DNA of 5,672 nt, taken from the NCBI GenBank assembly GCA_017420605.1, contig JAFOIS010000300.1, positions 1 to 5,672 of the forward strand, read 5' to 3'. The translations under genes were made by a program, and so were the position numbers. Below are positions 1-5,672 of this stretch, piece by piece (within the stretch, counting starts at the first letter, position 1; every line of letters begins with the position of its first letter). The stretch is from Lachnospiraceae bacterium (lineage in GTDB: Bacteria > Bacillota > Clostridia > Lachnospirales > Lachnospiraceae). The notes below the pieces were generated by a model, which saw nothing but the letters and a program-made list of their open reading frames with translations, searched no databases and was not told the origin of the DNA.

Positions 1-277
1 GAAGATCGAGATCCGCCTGACGAAAAAAGAAGGTGAGATCATCACTTCCGTCTTCAACACCGGCGATCCCATTCCGCAGGATTCACTCGGAAAACTGTGG
101 GATAAGTTTTACAAAGCCGATAAGGCGAGAACGCGTGAATACGGCGGATCCGGCATCGGGCTTTCGATCGTGAAAGCGATCATGGACGCGCACCGCAAAA
201 GCTGCGGCGTACAGAACTACGAGAACGGCGTCGCTTTCTGGTTTTCACTCGATGCGGCGGAACCGAAGGAAACATGA
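1..277 (+). CDS. Sensor histidine kinase, C-terminal ATP-binding end (partial)
   Basis: The reading frame enters at base 2 and stops at TGA 275-277, giving the last 91 residues of a longer protein. It is the end of a HATPase_c domain, which binds ATP and phosphorylates the kinase's own histidine in two-component signalling. Visible landmarks are a G1-box variant FNTGDPIP (visible residues 18-25), an F-box LWDKFYKAD (32-40) and a G2 box GGSGIGLSIVKAI (48-60), then a final strand ending ENGVAFWFSL (74-83). An NTG(D/E)PIP sequence in place of the classical DxGxG is, from memory, usual in VanS/BaeS-like kinases of Firmicutes. The N-box, the phospho-acceptor histidine, the sensor and any membrane segments are all upstream of the window, so the stimulus cannot be inferred. 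A partner response regulator probably lies further upstream. The domain call is secure; the subfamily is less so. Confidence 0.93.
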   Translation, partial: KIEIRLTKKEGEIITSVFNTGDPIPQDSLGKLWDKFYKADKARTREYGGSGIGLSIVKAIMDAHRKSCGVQNYENGVAFWFSLDAAEPKET

Positions 278-278
278 A

Positions 279-307
279 TATACTTTTCCGTGCGAATGTG
301 GTAAAGT
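279..307 (+). promoter_or_regulatory. Candidate sigma-A promoter for hisH-hisF-ung-flippase
   Basis: The gap after the kinase gene is clearly AT-richer than its surroundings. It contains TG-G-TAAAGT at 299-307, an extended -10 pattern whose hexamer (302-307) matches TATAAT at 4 of 6 positions. A weak -35 candidate, TATACT (279-284, 3 of 6 matches to TTGACA), sits 17 bases upstream. Transcription from here would start near 314 and leave a leader of about 45 bases before hisH. The assignment rests on position, base composition and a loose match only. The kinase transcript could instead read straight through into hisH, as no terminator is seen after the kinase stop. Confidence 0.3.
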
Positions 308-318
308 AGTAAAAATAA

Positions 319-337
319 CGGCGTCCGCAGGATGCCG
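319..337 (+). other. GC-rich hairpin in the hisH leader
   Basis: CGGCGTCC (319-326) pairs with GGATGCCG (330-337) across a three-base GCA loop: 8 base pairs, including one G-T wobble. On the + strand it is preceded by an A-rich run (311-318) and is not followed by T residues, so it does not look like a rightward terminator. Read on the - strand, the stem is followed by TTATTTTTAC, which does resemble an intrinsic terminator for leftward transcription, although no leftward gene is visible here. It ends 21 bases before the hisH start, so it could also affect mRNA stability or translation. The structure is seen directly; any function is inferred. Confidence 0.4.
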
Positions 338-358
338 GATAAGGCAGAGAAACGATAC

Positions 359-982
359 ATGATCACCGTCATCGACTACGACGCAGGCAATCTGCACAGT
401 GTTGCAAACGCGCTTTCCGCCATCGGCGCAGACTACGGCGTAAGCCGCGATCCGGAAGATATCCGGACGGCGGACCGCATCCTTCTGCCCGGCGTCGGCA
501 GCTTCGGCGACGCGATGGATTCGCTTACACGCAGCGGCCTTACCGGACCGCTCACGGAGGCCGTCCGGTGCGGCGTTCCTTTTCTCGGTATCTGCCTCGG
601 ATACCAGCTGCTTTTTGAGGGAAGCGAAGAAAGCCCGGGATGTCCCGGTCTGTCTCTGCTCGAAGGTTATGTCCGGCGCTTTCCGGACCGCCCCGGCATG
701 AAGGTGCCGCATATGGGCTGGAATTCACTTTCGATCCGGAAGAAGGACGGCCTTTACCGGGATATCCCGGACGGATCTTTCATGTATTTCGTACACTCGT
801 ACTACGTCGATCCGACGGACAAGAACATCGTGAGCGCCGAAACGGACTACGGTTTTCCGTTTGCCGCCTCCGTGGAGGAGGGCAATATCGCGGGCATGCA
901 GTTCCATCCCGAGAAATCGGGAGACGCGGGACTGGCGGTCCTTCGGCGCTTCGCATTCCCGGAAGGGAGGCGCGTATGCTGA
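359..982 (+). CDS. hisH: Imidazole glycerol phosphate synthase, glutamine amidotransferase subunit
   Basis: HisH hydrolyses glutamine and passes ammonia to HisF, together converting PRFAR to imidazole glycerol phosphate and AICAR in cytoplasmic histidine synthesis. The 207-residue protein is normal for the family and is a class I (triad) amidotransferase domain throughout. The N-terminus [15 protein letters not shown] is typical. An oxyanion-side motif PGVGSFG is at 44-50, the nucleophile C79 is in [15 protein letters not shown] (77-91), KVPHMGWN is at 115-122, and the catalytic H183 and E185 are in QFHPEKS (181-187). I chose ATG 359 because it begins the conserved first strand. An in-frame ATG at 332 would add nine residues (MPDKAEKRY), lacks a Shine-Dalgarno and sits inside a hairpin. 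The chosen start itself has only a weak purine-rich site (AAGG 341-344, GCAGAGA 344-350). Y82, where methionine is more common after GICLG, is a mild oddity. The stop overlaps hisF by 7 bases, fitting tight translational coupling of two subunits of one complex. Confidence 0.97.
   Translation: MITVIDYDAGNLHSVANALSAIGADYGVSRDPEDIRTADRILLPGVGSFGDAMDSLTRSGLTGPLTEAVRCGVPFLGICLGYQLLFEGSEESPGCPGLSLLEGYVRRFPDRPGMKVPHMGWNSLSIRKKDGLYRDIPDGSFMYFVHSYYVDPTDKNIVSAETDYGFPFAASVEEGNIAGMQFHPEKSGDAGLAVLRRFAFPEGRRVC
963..970 (+). promoter_or_regulatory. Ribosome binding site of hisF
   Basis: AAGGGAGG lies inside the last codons of hisH and ends five bases before ATG 976. It is much stronger than the site before hisH. 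It fixes the hisF start within the overlap ATGCTGA (976-982), where the hisF start codon overlaps the hisH stop region. Confidence 0.85.
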
Positions 983-1749
983 CGAAACGCATCATTCCGT
1001 GCCTTGACGTTGACCGCGGACGCGTGGTAAAAGGCATCCGTTTCGTCGGGATCCGCGACGCTGGCGATCCCGTGGAGTGTGCCGCCGCCTACAACGCTGC
1101 CGGCGCGGATGAACTGGTTTTTCTCGATATCACGGCTTCTTCCGACGGACGGTCGACCGTTGTCGATATGGTGAACCGGGTAGCCAAAACGGTCTTTATT
1201 CCCTTCACGGTGGGCGGTGGCATCCGGACGGTCGATGATTTCCGCGCGATGCTGCGTGCCGGCGCGGACAAGGTCTCGGTCAATTCGGCCGCCATTGTAA
1301 GGCCGGAGCTCATTTCCGAAGCCGCACTGAAATTCGGCAGCCAGTGCGTCGTACTCGCGATCGACGCGAAACGCCGGGAAGACGGCCGTGGCTGGACGAT
1401 CTACAAACACGGCGGGCGGATCGACTGCGGGATAGACGCCGTCGAATGGGCAAAGGAAGGCGCCTTACGCGGCGCCGGTGAGATCCTGCTTACCAGCATG
1501 GACTGTGACGGCGGGAAAAAGGGATACGATCTTGCGCTGACGCGCGCCGTTGCCGAAGCCGTGAACATCCCCGTCATCGCATCCGGGGGCGCCGGATCGA
1601 TGGAAGATTTTTACGACGTATTTACCGACGGAGCGGCGGACGCCGCACTTGCCGCCTCGCTTTTTCACTATAAGGAAATGGAGATCGGCGACCTGAAGAC
1701 CTATCTTTCGGGGCGCGGGATCCCTGTCCGGAAGACTTATCTTACGTAA
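976..1749 (+). CDS. hisF: Imidazole glycerol phosphate synthase, cyclase subunit
   Basis: HisF is the (beta/alpha)8-barrel cyclase that uses HisH-derived ammonia to turn PRFAR into imidazole glycerol phosphate plus AICAR. The 257-residue length is standard. Both catalytic aspartates of the family are present at the numbering used for the Thermotoga enzyme: D11 in [15 protein letters not shown] and D130 in VVLAIDAKR. The conserved loop-1 lysine is K19. Phosphate-binding loops are visible as TVGGGIRT (78-85) with SVNSAA (101-106), and as IASGGAGS (201-208) with [11 protein letters not shown] (224-234). LVFLDITAS (48-56) and LLTSMDCDG (171-179) are further typical strands. Because D11, K19 and D130 are all kept, this is a true histidine enzyme and not the divergent HisF-like protein found in some lipopolysaccharide amidation loci. 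The gene overlaps hisH by 7 bases and is followed after 28 bases by ung. hisA, hisI and the other his genes are not next to it, which is discussed under findings. Confidence 0.98.
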   Translation: MLTKRIIPCLDVDRGRVVKGIRFVGIRDAGDPVECAAAYNAAGADELVFLDITASSDGRSTVVDMVNRVAKTVFIPFTVGGGIRTVDDFRAMLRAGADKVSVNSAAIVRPELISEAALKFGSQCVVLAIDAKRREDGRGWTIYKHGGRIDCGIDAVEWAKEGALRGAGEILLTSMDCDGGKKGYDLALTRAVAEAVNIPVIASGGAGSMEDFYDVFTDGAADAALAASLFHYKEMEIGDLKTYLSGRGIPVRKTYLT

Positions 1750-1765
1750 CGCCGGGAGAGAATAC

Positions 1766-1771
1766 AAGGAG
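1766..1771 (+). promoter_or_regulatory. Ribosome binding site of ung
   Basis: AAGGAG stands six bases before ATG 1778 in the 28-base gap after hisF. No promoter or terminator fits in this gap, so ung is most likely translated from the hisF transcript. Confidence 0.8.
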
Positions 1772-1777
1772 CAGAAG

Positions 1778-2485
1778 ATGGCTGCCATTACCGGAGAATG
1801 GGCCGCGGCGCTGAAGCCGGAGTTTTCGAAGCCCTATTACCGCACTCTTTATGAGAAGGTGCGGGAGGAATACCGTACCCATACGGTCTATCCGCCGAGC
1901 GGCGACATCCTGAACGCCTTTGCCTTTACGCCCCTTGAAAAAGTCAAGGTCGTGATCCTCGGCCAGGATCCCTACCACGAGCCGGGTCAGGCGAACGGCC
2001 TTTGCTTCTCCGTACATAAGGGGATCGAGATCCCGCCGTCCCTCGTCAATATCTATCAGGAACTGCACGACGATCTCGGTCTTCGGATCCCGGACAACGG
2101 CGATCTGACACCCTGGGCGAAGCAGGGCGTCCTGCTTCTCAATACCGTGCTGACGGTCCGTGCGCACGCCGCCAATTCCCACCGCGATATCGGCTGGGAG
2201 ACGTTTACGGATGCCGCGATCAAAGCGCTCGAGAGAGAGGACAGGCCGATCGTCTACATTCTCTGGGGCCGGCCGGCACAGGCGAAAGAGGCCCTGATCA
2301 CGAATCCGAAACATCTCGTGATCCGGTCTCCGCACCCGAGCCCCCTTTCGGCCTACCGCGGTTTCTTCGGAAGCCGCCCGTTTTCACGCGCGAATGCCTA
2401 TCTGGTATCGCACGGCATAGAACCTGTTGACTGGCAGATCCCGGATAGCAAGGAGCAGTCGTGGCAAACAGCGGAAAGAAAGTAG
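1778..2485 (+). CDS. ung: Uracil-DNA glycosylase, family 1
   Basis: Ung removes uracil from DNA, produced by cytosine deamination or dUTP incorporation, as the first step of base-excision repair in the cytoplasm. At 235 residues it is close to the usual ~220-230. Family 1 signatures are all present: the water-activating motif VVILGQDPYHEPGQANGL (58-75) with catalytic D64, the uracil-stacking phenylalanine F77 in LCFSV, LLLNTVLTVRAHAANSH (119-135) with the uracil-contacting N122, ILWGRPAQ (161-168), and the DNA-intercalating loop SPHPSPLSAYRGFFG (184-198) with H186. ATG 1778 has a good AAGGAG site and an ordinary N-terminus. The last ~14 residues, after EPVDWQIPD, are a loose polar tail encoded by sequence that also carries the ribosome binding site and first codons of the next gene. 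The stop TAG is followed at once by an in-frame TGA. Neither neighbour is a repair gene, so the position probably reflects operon convenience. Confidence 0.98.
   Translation: MAAITGEWAAALKPEFSKPYYRTLYEKVREEYRTHTVYPPSGDILNAFAFTPLEKVKVVILGQDPYHEPGQANGLCFSVHKGIEIPPSLVNIYQELHDDLGLRIPDNGDLTPWAKQGVLLLNTVLTVRAHAANSHRDIGWETFTDAAIKALEREDRPIVYILWGRPAQAKEALITNPKHLVIRSPHPSPLSAYRGFFGSRPFSRANAYLVSHGIEPVDWQIPDSKEQSWQTAERK
2450..2455 (+). promoter_or_regulatory. Ribosome binding site of the flippase gene, inside ung
   Basis: AAGGAG ends five bases before GTG 2461, entirely within ung coding sequence. It decides the GTG start. The first downstream in-frame ATG (2506) would delete the conserved amphipathic N-terminus and part of helix 1. 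Confidence 0.8.
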
Positions 2486-4149
2486 TGAAACAGGCCTCGT
2501 TTCTGATGGCCGCCCAGATCACGAGCAGCGTGATCGGACTGCTGTACCGTACGCCGCTGCATCTCATTATGGGAGATGACGGCGACGGCTACTACAGTTA
2601 TGCCTACGACTGGTACGCGATCATCCTGATCATCGCGTCCTACAGCATCCCGAGCGCCGTTTCCAAGGTCATGGCGGAACGTCTTGCCCGGAAGGAGTAT
2701 AAAAATGCGGCGCGCGTTTTCCAGGCGGCTCTGCTTTTCGTGCTGATCGTCGGCGGCGGCGCTTCGCTGTTCACGTTCTTTGCCGCGCCGCTTCTTCTTT
2801 CGAAGCAGCCGAACGCCGTCCCGGCTCTCCGGATCCTTGCGCCGGTGATCTTCTTATCCGGCGTGCTCGGCGTGTTCCGCGGCTTCTTCCAGGCACATAA
2901 CAAGATGGCACCCACAGCGATCTCGCAGATTCTGGAGCAGATTCTGAACGCGGTGTTTTCCGTCGTGATGGCTTACTTCCTCACCGGGCCTTACCGCGCG
3001 TCCGGCGCCGACAGCACTCTGATCGGACGCTACGGCGCCGCAGGCGGGACCATCGGGACCGGCGCGGGCGTCGTTACCGGACTCATCGTGATCCTTTTTG
3101 TCTTTTACGCTAACAGGTCCTTCCTGAAAAGAAGGCTCCGCGAAGACCGGTCGCGGTCGACGGAAACGCTCTGGACGTCCCTGCGCGCTATCCTTCTTAT
3201 GGTCGTGCCGATTCTCCTTGCGACTACGGTCTACAACATGGTCAACGTCATTGACCAGCAGCTCTATACGAACCTTGAGATCCTCCGCGGCATCGACCGC
3301 GACGCGGTGAACCGTGCCTACGGGCTTTTCGGCTACCGGTGCCGCCCGATCATCAATATACCGATCGCCATGGCCTCCGCAACGAGTGCCGCGCTCATTC
3401 CGGCGATTGCGACTTCCATGGCCGCCGGCAGGAAGAGCGAAGCGGGAGAGAAGATCTCGGAATGCATCCGCTTCGTTATGTTCCTGGCGATCCCCGCTGC
3501 GACCGGCCTTGCGATCCTCTCATACGGGGTGATCTTCATCCTGTATCCGGGCGGCGATATCGCCGGCGCGGCGCGCCTTCTTACGATCGGCGCCGTATCG
3601 GTCGTGTTCTACAGTCTGTCGACGGTCTCCAACGGCGTTCTGCAGGGCAGCGGACATCCGATGCTTCCGGTGCGCAATACGCTGATCGCGATCGGCGTGA
3701 ACGTTCTTTCGCTGCTTCTCTTTACCGGCGTTTTCCGGCTGGGTGTGAACGGCCTCGTCCTTTCGACGGTCCTCTTCGCCGTCGCAGCGAGCGTCCTCAA
3801 CCTGATGGCCGTGCGGAAGCGTCTGTCGTTTAAGACCGATATCCGAAATACGTTCCTGATACCCGTCATTTCCTCCGCGCTGATGGGCGTTGTGCTTCTT
3901 GTTTTCTTCTGGCTGCCGAAATGGATCCTGCCCGGCTTTTTCGGACACTATGGAGGAAACGTACTGATCACGATCGTATCCGTCGTTACCGGCGTTCTCA
4001 GCTATTTTATCGCTTACGTCCGGCTTTCCGGCATTACGGAAGCGGAACTGCGCGAATTCCCGCTCGGCGGGAAGATCGTCAGGGTCCTCCGTCTTCTGCA
4101 CGTTCCGGTCCGAAGCGGAAAGAAGGAGAGGGCGCCGCGCCTGAAATAA
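2461..4149 (+). CDS. MOP-superfamily lipid flippase (SpoVB/MurJ-like polysaccharide biosynthesis protein)
   Basis: This 562-residue integral membrane protein probably flips an undecaprenyl-linked envelope precursor, such as lipid II or a polysaccharide unit, across the cytoplasmic membrane. By eye there are about 14 hydrophobic segments, near residues 11-29, 50-72, 88-110, 122-144, 158-176, 198-217, 241-262, 292-318, 335-361, 370-393, 404-425, 428-448, 463-487 and 499-520, followed by a basic tail. The N-terminus (KQASFLMAAQITSSVIGLLYR, about 10-30), FRGFFQAHNKMAPTAISQ (139-156) with the following ILEQI, and AAGGTIGTGAGVVTGL (193-208) match the pattern I associate with Firmicute SpoVB/YtgP-type proteins. 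The GTG start has a strong Shine-Dalgarno and preserves the family N-terminus. The gene overlaps ung by 25 bases, so translation is probably coupled. No glycosyltransferase or polymerase gene is adjacent, which favours a housekeeping peptidoglycan-type role over a capsule locus. MurJ, SpoVB and Wzx-like roles cannot be separated by reading alone, so no symbol is given. Confidence 0.9.
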   Translation: MANSGKKVVKQASFLMAAQITSSVIGLLYRTPLHLIMGDDGDGYYSYAYDWYAIILIIASYSIPSAVSKVMAERLARKEYKNAARVFQAALLFVLIVGGGASLFTFFAAPLLLSKQPNAVPALRILAPVIFLSGVLGVFRGFFQAHNKMAPTAISQILEQILNAVFSVVMAYFLTGPYRASGADSTLIGRYGAAGGTIGTGAGVVTGLIVILFVFYANRSFLKRRLREDRSRSTETLWTSLRAILLMVVPILLATTVYNMVNVIDQQLYTNLEILRGIDRDAVNRAYGLFGYRCRPIINIPIAMASATSAALIPAIATSMAAGRKSEAGEKISECIRFVMFLAIPAATGLAILSYGVIFILYPGGDIAGAARLLTIGAVSVVFYSLSTVSNGVLQGSGHPMLPVRNTLIAIGVNVLSLLLFTGVFRLGVNGLVLSTVLFAVAASVLNLMAVRKRLSFKTDIRNTFLIPVISSALMGVVLLVFFWLPKWILPGFFGHYGGNVLITIVSVVTGVLSYFIAYVRLSGITEAELREFPLGGKIVRVLRLLHVPVRSGKKERAPRLK

Positions 4150-4157
4150 AAAGTATC

Positions 4158-4173
4158 CGCCCCGCAAGGGGTG
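4158..4173 (+). other. Short GC hairpin after the flippase gene
   Basis: CCCC (4160-4163) and GGGG (4168-4171) pair around a GCAA loop of the stable GNRA type. The stem extends outward by one G-T wobble and one C-G pair to 4158/4173. It starts 9 bases after the flippase stop. The sequence that follows (TTATGAAG) is not a T-tract, so it is at best a weak terminator or an mRNA 3'-end stabiliser. Confidence 0.35.
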
Positions 4174-4182
4174 TTATGAAGT

Positions 4183-4196
4183 GCCGGTGATCCGGC
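4183..4196 (+). other. Short GC hairpin upstream of iorA
   Basis: GCCGG (4183-4187) and CCGGC (4192-4196) form a perfect 5-bp stem with a TGAT loop. It ends five bases before the iorA ribosome binding site and has no T-tract after it, so termination is unlikely. It could affect ribosome access to the iorA start, or be chance in GC-rich DNA. Confidence 0.3.
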
Positions 4197-4201
4197 TTGA
4201 G

Positions 4202-4209
4202 AAAGGGAG
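4202..4209 (+). promoter_or_regulatory. Ribosome binding site of iorA
   Basis: AAAGGGAG ends seven bases before GTG 4217. It supports the GTG start over the in-frame ATG at 4235, which is six codons further in and has no such site. Confidence 0.75.
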
Positions 4210-4216
4210 TGTTTAC

Positions 4217-5672
4217 GTGGCAGAAAAGAAACTTATGCTCGGCAACGAAGCGATCGCGCGAGGCGCCTGGGAAGCCGGCGTCGGCGTATCGAGCGCATAT
4301 CCGGGAACGCCGAGTACGGAGATCAGCGAATCCCTCGTACAGTATGGAAAAGACATTTACTGTGAATGGGCTCCGAATGAAAAAGTAGCGGCGGAAGTTG
4401 CGGTCGGCGCGTCGATGAGCGGCGTCCGGTCCATGGCTTCCATGAAAATGGTCGGCTTCAACGTCGCGGCCGATCCGGTCTACTCCGCGTCCTATACGGG
4501 CGTAGGCGGCGGCATGGTGATCGTCGTTGCCGACGATCCCGGCATCTACAGTTCGCAGAACGAACAGGATACGCGGCAGATCTGCCGCGCGGCGCAGCTT
4601 CCGGTCCTCGAGCCCTCCGACAGCGCCGAGGCGAAGGAATTTACAAAGCTTGCCTACGATCTCAGCGAGCAGTACGACACGATCGTCGTGCTCCGTACCA
4701 CGACGCGCCTTGCGCACTCGCAGTGCCTCGTGGAACTTGCGGACCGTACGGTACGGGAACCCGTTCCTTATGAACGCAACCCGCAGAAATGGGTCATGAT
4801 GCCCGCCAACGCCGCAAAACGCCACGCGGTCGTGGAAGATAGGATGATCCGGATGGCGGATGACGCCGCCGCGTTTTCGATCAACCGCATGGAAATGCGC
4901 GATACGAAGATCGGCTTCATCACGAGCGGCATTCCGTATACCTATGTCCGCGAAGCCATGCCCGACGCTTCGGTGCTCAAGCTCGGACTTGTTCATCCGC
5001 TCCCGGAGAAGCTCATCCGCGACTTCGCCTCCCGGGTCGACCGGCTCATCATTTTTGAAGAGCTCGAGCCCGTTATTGAGGAACAGGTCGCCGCGATGGG
5101 CATCGCCTGCGAAGGGAAGTCCCTCTTCCCGCGAAGGGGAGAGTACTCCGCGAATCTGCTGCGGAAGACTTTCCTGAACGCTCCCGCGCAGGCCGCACCG
5201 GCGCAGGTACCGGCGCGTCCGCCGATCCTCTGCCCGGGCTGCCCGCACAGAAGCGTTTTCACGGTGCTTAAAAAGCTCCGTCTGCACGCGGCGGGCGATA
5301 TCGGCTGCTATACGCTCGGCGCCGTACCGCCGCTCTCCGTGATCGACACCACGCTCTGCATGGGTTCCTCGATCTCGACGCTCCACGGTATGGAGAAAGC
5401 CCGCGGGAAAGAATATATCCGCAACTGGGTCGCCGTCATCGGGGATTCCACCTTTATGCACACCGGCGTCAATTCTCTTATGAATATGGTCTATAACCAG
5501 TCGTCCGGAACGGTGATCATCCTTGACAACCGCACGACAGCCATGACCGGCCATCAGGATCATTCCGGCACCGGAAAGACTCTGCTTGAACAAAACGTCG
5601 TCCCGATCGACTTTACGTCACTGATCCGCGGTATGGGGATAGAGCACGTATACACGGTCAACTCCTTCGATC
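4217..5672 (+). CDS. iorA: Indolepyruvate:ferredoxin oxidoreductase, alpha (thiamine-diphosphate) subunit, 3' end missing
   Basis: IorA, with IorB, oxidatively decarboxylates aryl pyruvates from aromatic amino acids to aryl-acetyl-CoA, reducing ferredoxin; it is an oxygen-sensitive cytoplasmic enzyme of anaerobes. The frame is open from GTG 4217 to the window end (485 residues, no stop); the family is usually around 580-640. The pyrimidine-binding domain opens with KKLMLGNEAIARGAWEAGV (4-22), PGTPSTEI (29-36) and EWAPNEKVAAEVAVGAS (50-66); E55 is the likely cofactor-activating glutamate. A middle domain (about 228-320, GFITSG 233-238) leads into an Ala/Pro-rich linker (321-336). Next come CPGCPHR (339-345), GDIGCYTLG (360-368) and MGSSIS (382-387). 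The diphosphate/Mg motif follows: GDSTFMHTG (409-417) then LDNRTTAMTGHQ (436-447), with N438 27 residues after the serine. The C-terminal 4Fe-4S ferredoxin-like domain expected in IorA, and iorB, would lie beyond the right edge. GTG is chosen for its Shine-Dalgarno and the full family N-terminus. Nothing in the visible part looks broken. Confidence 0.95.
   Translation, partial: MAEKKLMLGNEAIARGAWEAGVGVSSAYPGTPSTEISESLVQYGKDIYCEWAPNEKVAAEVAVGASMSGVRSMASMKMVGFNVAADPVYSASYTGVGGGMVIVVADDPGIYSSQNEQDTRQICRAAQLPVLEPSDSAEAKEFTKLAYDLSEQYDTIVVLRTTTRLAHSQCLVELADRTVREPVPYERNPQKWVMMPANAAKRHAVVEDRMIRMADDAAAFSINRMEMRDTKIGFITSGIPYTYVREAMPDASVLKLGLVHPLPEKLIRDFASRVDRLIIFEELEPVIEEQVAAMGIACEGKSLFPRRGEYSANLLRKTFLNAPAQAAPAQVPARPPILCPGCPHRSVFTVLKKLRLHAAGDIGCYTLGAVPPLSVIDTTLCMGSSISTLHGMEKARGKEYIRNWVAVIGDSTFMHTGVNSLMNMVYNQSSGTVIILDNRTTAMTGHQDHSGTGKTLLEQNVVPIDFTSLIRGMGIEHVYTVNSFD

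Noticed and set aside
332..358. Upstream in-frame ATG 332 as the hisH start
   Set aside because: It would add MPDKAEKRY, which is not part of the family; there is no Shine-Dalgarno before it and the codon lies in a hairpin stem. [11 protein letters not shown] from ATG 359 is the standard HisH N-terminus.
278..358. A T-box or histidine attenuator in front of hisH
   Set aside because: The whole gap is 81 bases, with no run of His codons in a leader peptide, no T-box consensus and no rightward terminator; it is too short for a T-box.
640..975. A longer hisF beginning at ATG 640
   Set aside because: The extra 112 codons run out of frame through hisH and give a low-complexity Arg/Gly-rich sequence. 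The true HisF N-terminus [12 protein letters not shown] begins at 976 with its own ribosome binding site.
976..1749. HisF-like subunit of a surface-polysaccharide amidation pathway, prompted by the flippase nearby
   Set aside because: D11, K19 and D130 and the canonical loop sequences are intact, as in true histidine-pathway HisF; the amidation-type homologues, as I recall them, diverge in the CLDV region.
1742..2335. The 197-codon - strand frame opposite ung, and similar frames at 847-1410, 3520-4167 and 245-712
   Set aside because: All lie opposite or largely overlap well-supported + strand genes, lack plausible domains, and show the Arg/His/Asp bias of shadow frames.
3339..3833. A 164-codon + strand frame inside the flippase gene
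   Set aside because: It is a different frame of the membrane protein gene; its Arg-rich product has no domain and there is no ribosome binding site before it.
4150..4200. Intrinsic terminator after the flippase gene
   Set aside because: The stems are short and neither is followed by a T-rich tract on the + strand, so I list them only as hairpins.
4079..5593. The 504-codon - strand open frame as a real gene
   Set aside because: It lies opposite iorA, whose + strand translation has full family motifs; the antisense product has no recognisable domain and a composition typical of reverse-complement reading.

Overview
The window is a 5.7 kb stretch of GC-rich (roughly 58-60 % GC by eye), densely coding bacterial chromosome with every supported gene on the + strand. 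It reads as an anaerobic Gram-positive of the Clostridia type. The evidence is a VanS/BaeS-like sensor kinase tail with the G1-box variant common in Firmicutes, a SpoVB/MurJ-type lipid flippase, an oxygen-sensitive indolepyruvate:ferredoxin oxidoreductase subunit, and clean AAGGAG-type ribosome binding sites, two of them serving GTG starts. This placement is an inference from gene content; I cannot name a genus.

Layout: (1) 1-277, the 3' end of a sensor histidine kinase whose N-terminal part lies outside the window. (2) 278-358, a short AT-richer gap with a weak candidate promoter (extended -10) and a GC-rich hairpin. (3) 359-1749, hisH and hisF, overlapping by 7 bases, the two subunits of imidazole glycerol phosphate synthase. 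(4) 1778-2485, ung, family 1 uracil-DNA glycosylase. (5) 2461-4149, a ~14-helix MOP-superfamily flippase whose GTG start and Shine-Dalgarno lie inside the end of ung (25-base overlap). (6) 4150-4216, a 67-base gap with two small GC hairpins. (7) 4217 to the window end, iorA, the thiamine-diphosphate subunit of indolepyruvate:ferredoxin oxidoreductase, running off the right edge before its expected ferredoxin domain.

The spacing and overlaps suggest hisH-hisF-ung-flippase is one transcription unit, perhaps continuing into iorA because no convincing terminator separates them. The products do not form one pathway. HisH and HisF work together: glutamine hydrolysis in HisH feeds ammonia to HisF, which makes IGP for histidine and AICAR for purine synthesis. 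Ung is base-excision repair, the flippase moves a lipid-linked cell-envelope precursor, and IorA belongs to aromatic amino acid fermentation. This looks like an ordinary housekeeping gene string. I found no mobile element, CRISPR array, tRNA or rRNA, and no sign of a novel multi-gene system. There is no gene-free stretch longer than 81 bases. The points worth a second look are small: gene order, leader and intergenic hairpins, the nested start, a very long antisense open frame over iorA, and strong GATC enrichment.
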